From: Bacteroidota bacterium
GTDB taxonomy: Bacteria > Bacteroidota > Bacteroidia > Chitinophagales > Saprospiraceae
DNA length: 33,281 nucleotides
Direction of reading: 5' to 3'
NCBI GenBank assembly: GCA_016234735.1
Contig: JACRAN010000172.1
Location: 1-33,281, forward strand
This document shows, one piece after another, positions 32,686-33,281 of this stretch. The position numbers were made by a program, and so were the translations under genes. The notes beneath the pieces are model-generated. The model ran no database searches and was not told the DNA's origin. It saw only the letters and a program-made list of their open reading frames with translations. Every line of letters begins with the position of its first letter. Position 1 is the stretch's first letter.

Positions 32686-33281
32686 ATGAGAAAACTTGTT
32701 TTAACCCTGACAGGCATCCTGCTCCTCCTCTCCCTGTCCGCTACCGGCGACAGCCTGAACTACCTCACGGCGAAAGATACGGTTTTCCTCAAGTTGGACG
32801 ATTTTGGCAACAACATTTTCGGGCACCAATTGGCTAAGGGCCAGACGATGTACTCGCTCGCCAGATTTTACGGGCTGAAAATCGAAGTGCTGTACGGTTT
32901 CAACCCCTCCATCGAGCCGGGGGGGGCAGTACCACCAGAACAGACCGTCAACCTTCCGGTGCCCGATTCGGCCATCGTTGACTGGAACTTAGCTTGGCCA
33001 CGCACGGATTTTGTGCCCGTTTTTTACACGGTGAAGCATGGCGACACATTTTTCAAGGTGGCAAAAACGTACTTCAACAAGTCGCTGGACACGCTCAAAA
33101 TGCGCAACAGGTTGGTCAACACCACACTTTCCACCGGCCAGCGCCTGCAAATCGGTTGGCTGAGTACGGGGGGCATCCCGGAGGCCATGCAGTCCGCCAA
33201 CCGCAACCCGTTCGGCCTGAAAATGCAGCAGTTGCAGATGACTTTTGAGCAGGAAAAAGGGACGAAAAAACCGCAGTTCCA
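32686..33281 (+). CDS. LysM-domain exported protein, 3' end cut by the window
   Basis: Open from the ATG at 32686 to the window end, 198 complete codons. A signal peptide (MRKLVLTLTGILLLLSLSATG) precedes two LysM-like domains: one from about 45 (HQLAKGQTMYSLARFYGL, LYGFNPSI) and one from about 113 (YTVKHGDTFFKVAKTYF, LKMRNRL, GQRLQIGWL). LysM binds N-acetylglucosamine in peptidoglycan, so a periplasmic or outer-envelope location is expected. The part after residue ~160 (FGLKMQQLQMTFEQEKGTKK) begins another region whose nature cannot be seen. The gene is divergent from kdsB. Confidence 0.85.
   Translation, partial: MRKLVLTLTGILLLLSLSATGDSLNYLTAKDTVFLKLDDFGNNIFGHQLAKGQTMYSLARFYGLKIEVLYGFNPSIEPGGAVPPEQTVNLPVPDSAIVDWNLAWPRTDFVPVFYTVKHGDTFFKVAKTYFNKSLDTLKMRNRLVNTTLSTGQRLQIGWLSTGGIPEAMQSANRNPFGLKMQQLQMTFEQEKGTKKPQF

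Overview
This window looks like a chromosomal segment of a Bacteroidota bacterium, most plausibly from the Saprospiria/Chitinophagia side. The reasons are: at least five secreted proteins ending in type IX secretion (T9SS) type A sorting domains, TAnnTTTG promoter boxes in place of a TATAAT -10, A-rich leaders instead of strong Shine-Dalgarno sites, PKD/FG-GAP/UnbV architectures, and a GC-rich sequence with abundant antisense shadow ORFs. I see no rRNA, tRNA, CRISPR array, prophage or transposase gene.

Layout. 1-5.1 kb: a secreted pentaheme cytochrome with a T9SS tail, then an FG-GAP/UnbV protein with a T9SS tail. 5.1-6.1 kb: a convergent T9SS protein with a DTT-repeat linker. 6.4-7.5 kb: a CBM48 (glycogen-binding) plus helix-hairpin-helix protein with its own promoter and terminator. 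7.6-9.9 kb: a DUF1761 membrane protein, a DUF1905/YdeI-type protein and an M42 aminopeptidase. 9.9-10.5 kb: a VapBC-like toxin-antitoxin pair. 10.6-13.6 kb: a lipoprotein joining a degenerate GH3 region to a serine beta-lactamase-type hydrolase. 14.1-16.1 kb: a small exported protein convergent with an MltA-type lytic transglycosylase. 16.6-18.1 kb: a biotin carboxylase. 18.1-23.2 kb: a 1704-residue T9SS protein with two tandem glycosidase-like modules. 23.4-27.6 kb: a GNAT acetyltransferase and a 1205-residue PA-domain T9SS protein with three ~199-residue repeats. 28.0-30.7 kb: glycerate kinase and a persulfide-dioxygenase/rhodanese fusion. 31.3-33.3 kb: a zinc-ribbon Nudix hydrolase, KdsB, and a LysM protein cut by the window edge.

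Functional themes. Much of the coding capacity is exported: surface enzymes or adhesins carried by T9SS, and cell-envelope work (MltA, GH3/beta-lactamase-like protein, KdsB for the LPS inner core, LysM). The rest is ordinary metabolism (biotin carboxylase, glycerate kinase, sulfur oxidation). I see no obvious multi-gene defence or biosynthetic cluster.

The most unusual signals are: an apparent active/inactive pair of tandem glycosidase modules whose catalytic positions are equally spaced (E189/E354 against S862/D1027); a GH3 domain that lost its catalytic motifs while the fused serine hydrolase kept its own; a glycogen-binding domain joined to a helix-hairpin-helix domain; FNR-like palindromes; and a rich set of short repeats, including heptanucleotide arrays on both sides of kdsB and inside the glycerate kinase gene, REP-like palindromes and a ~220-bp MITE-like inverted-repeat element.
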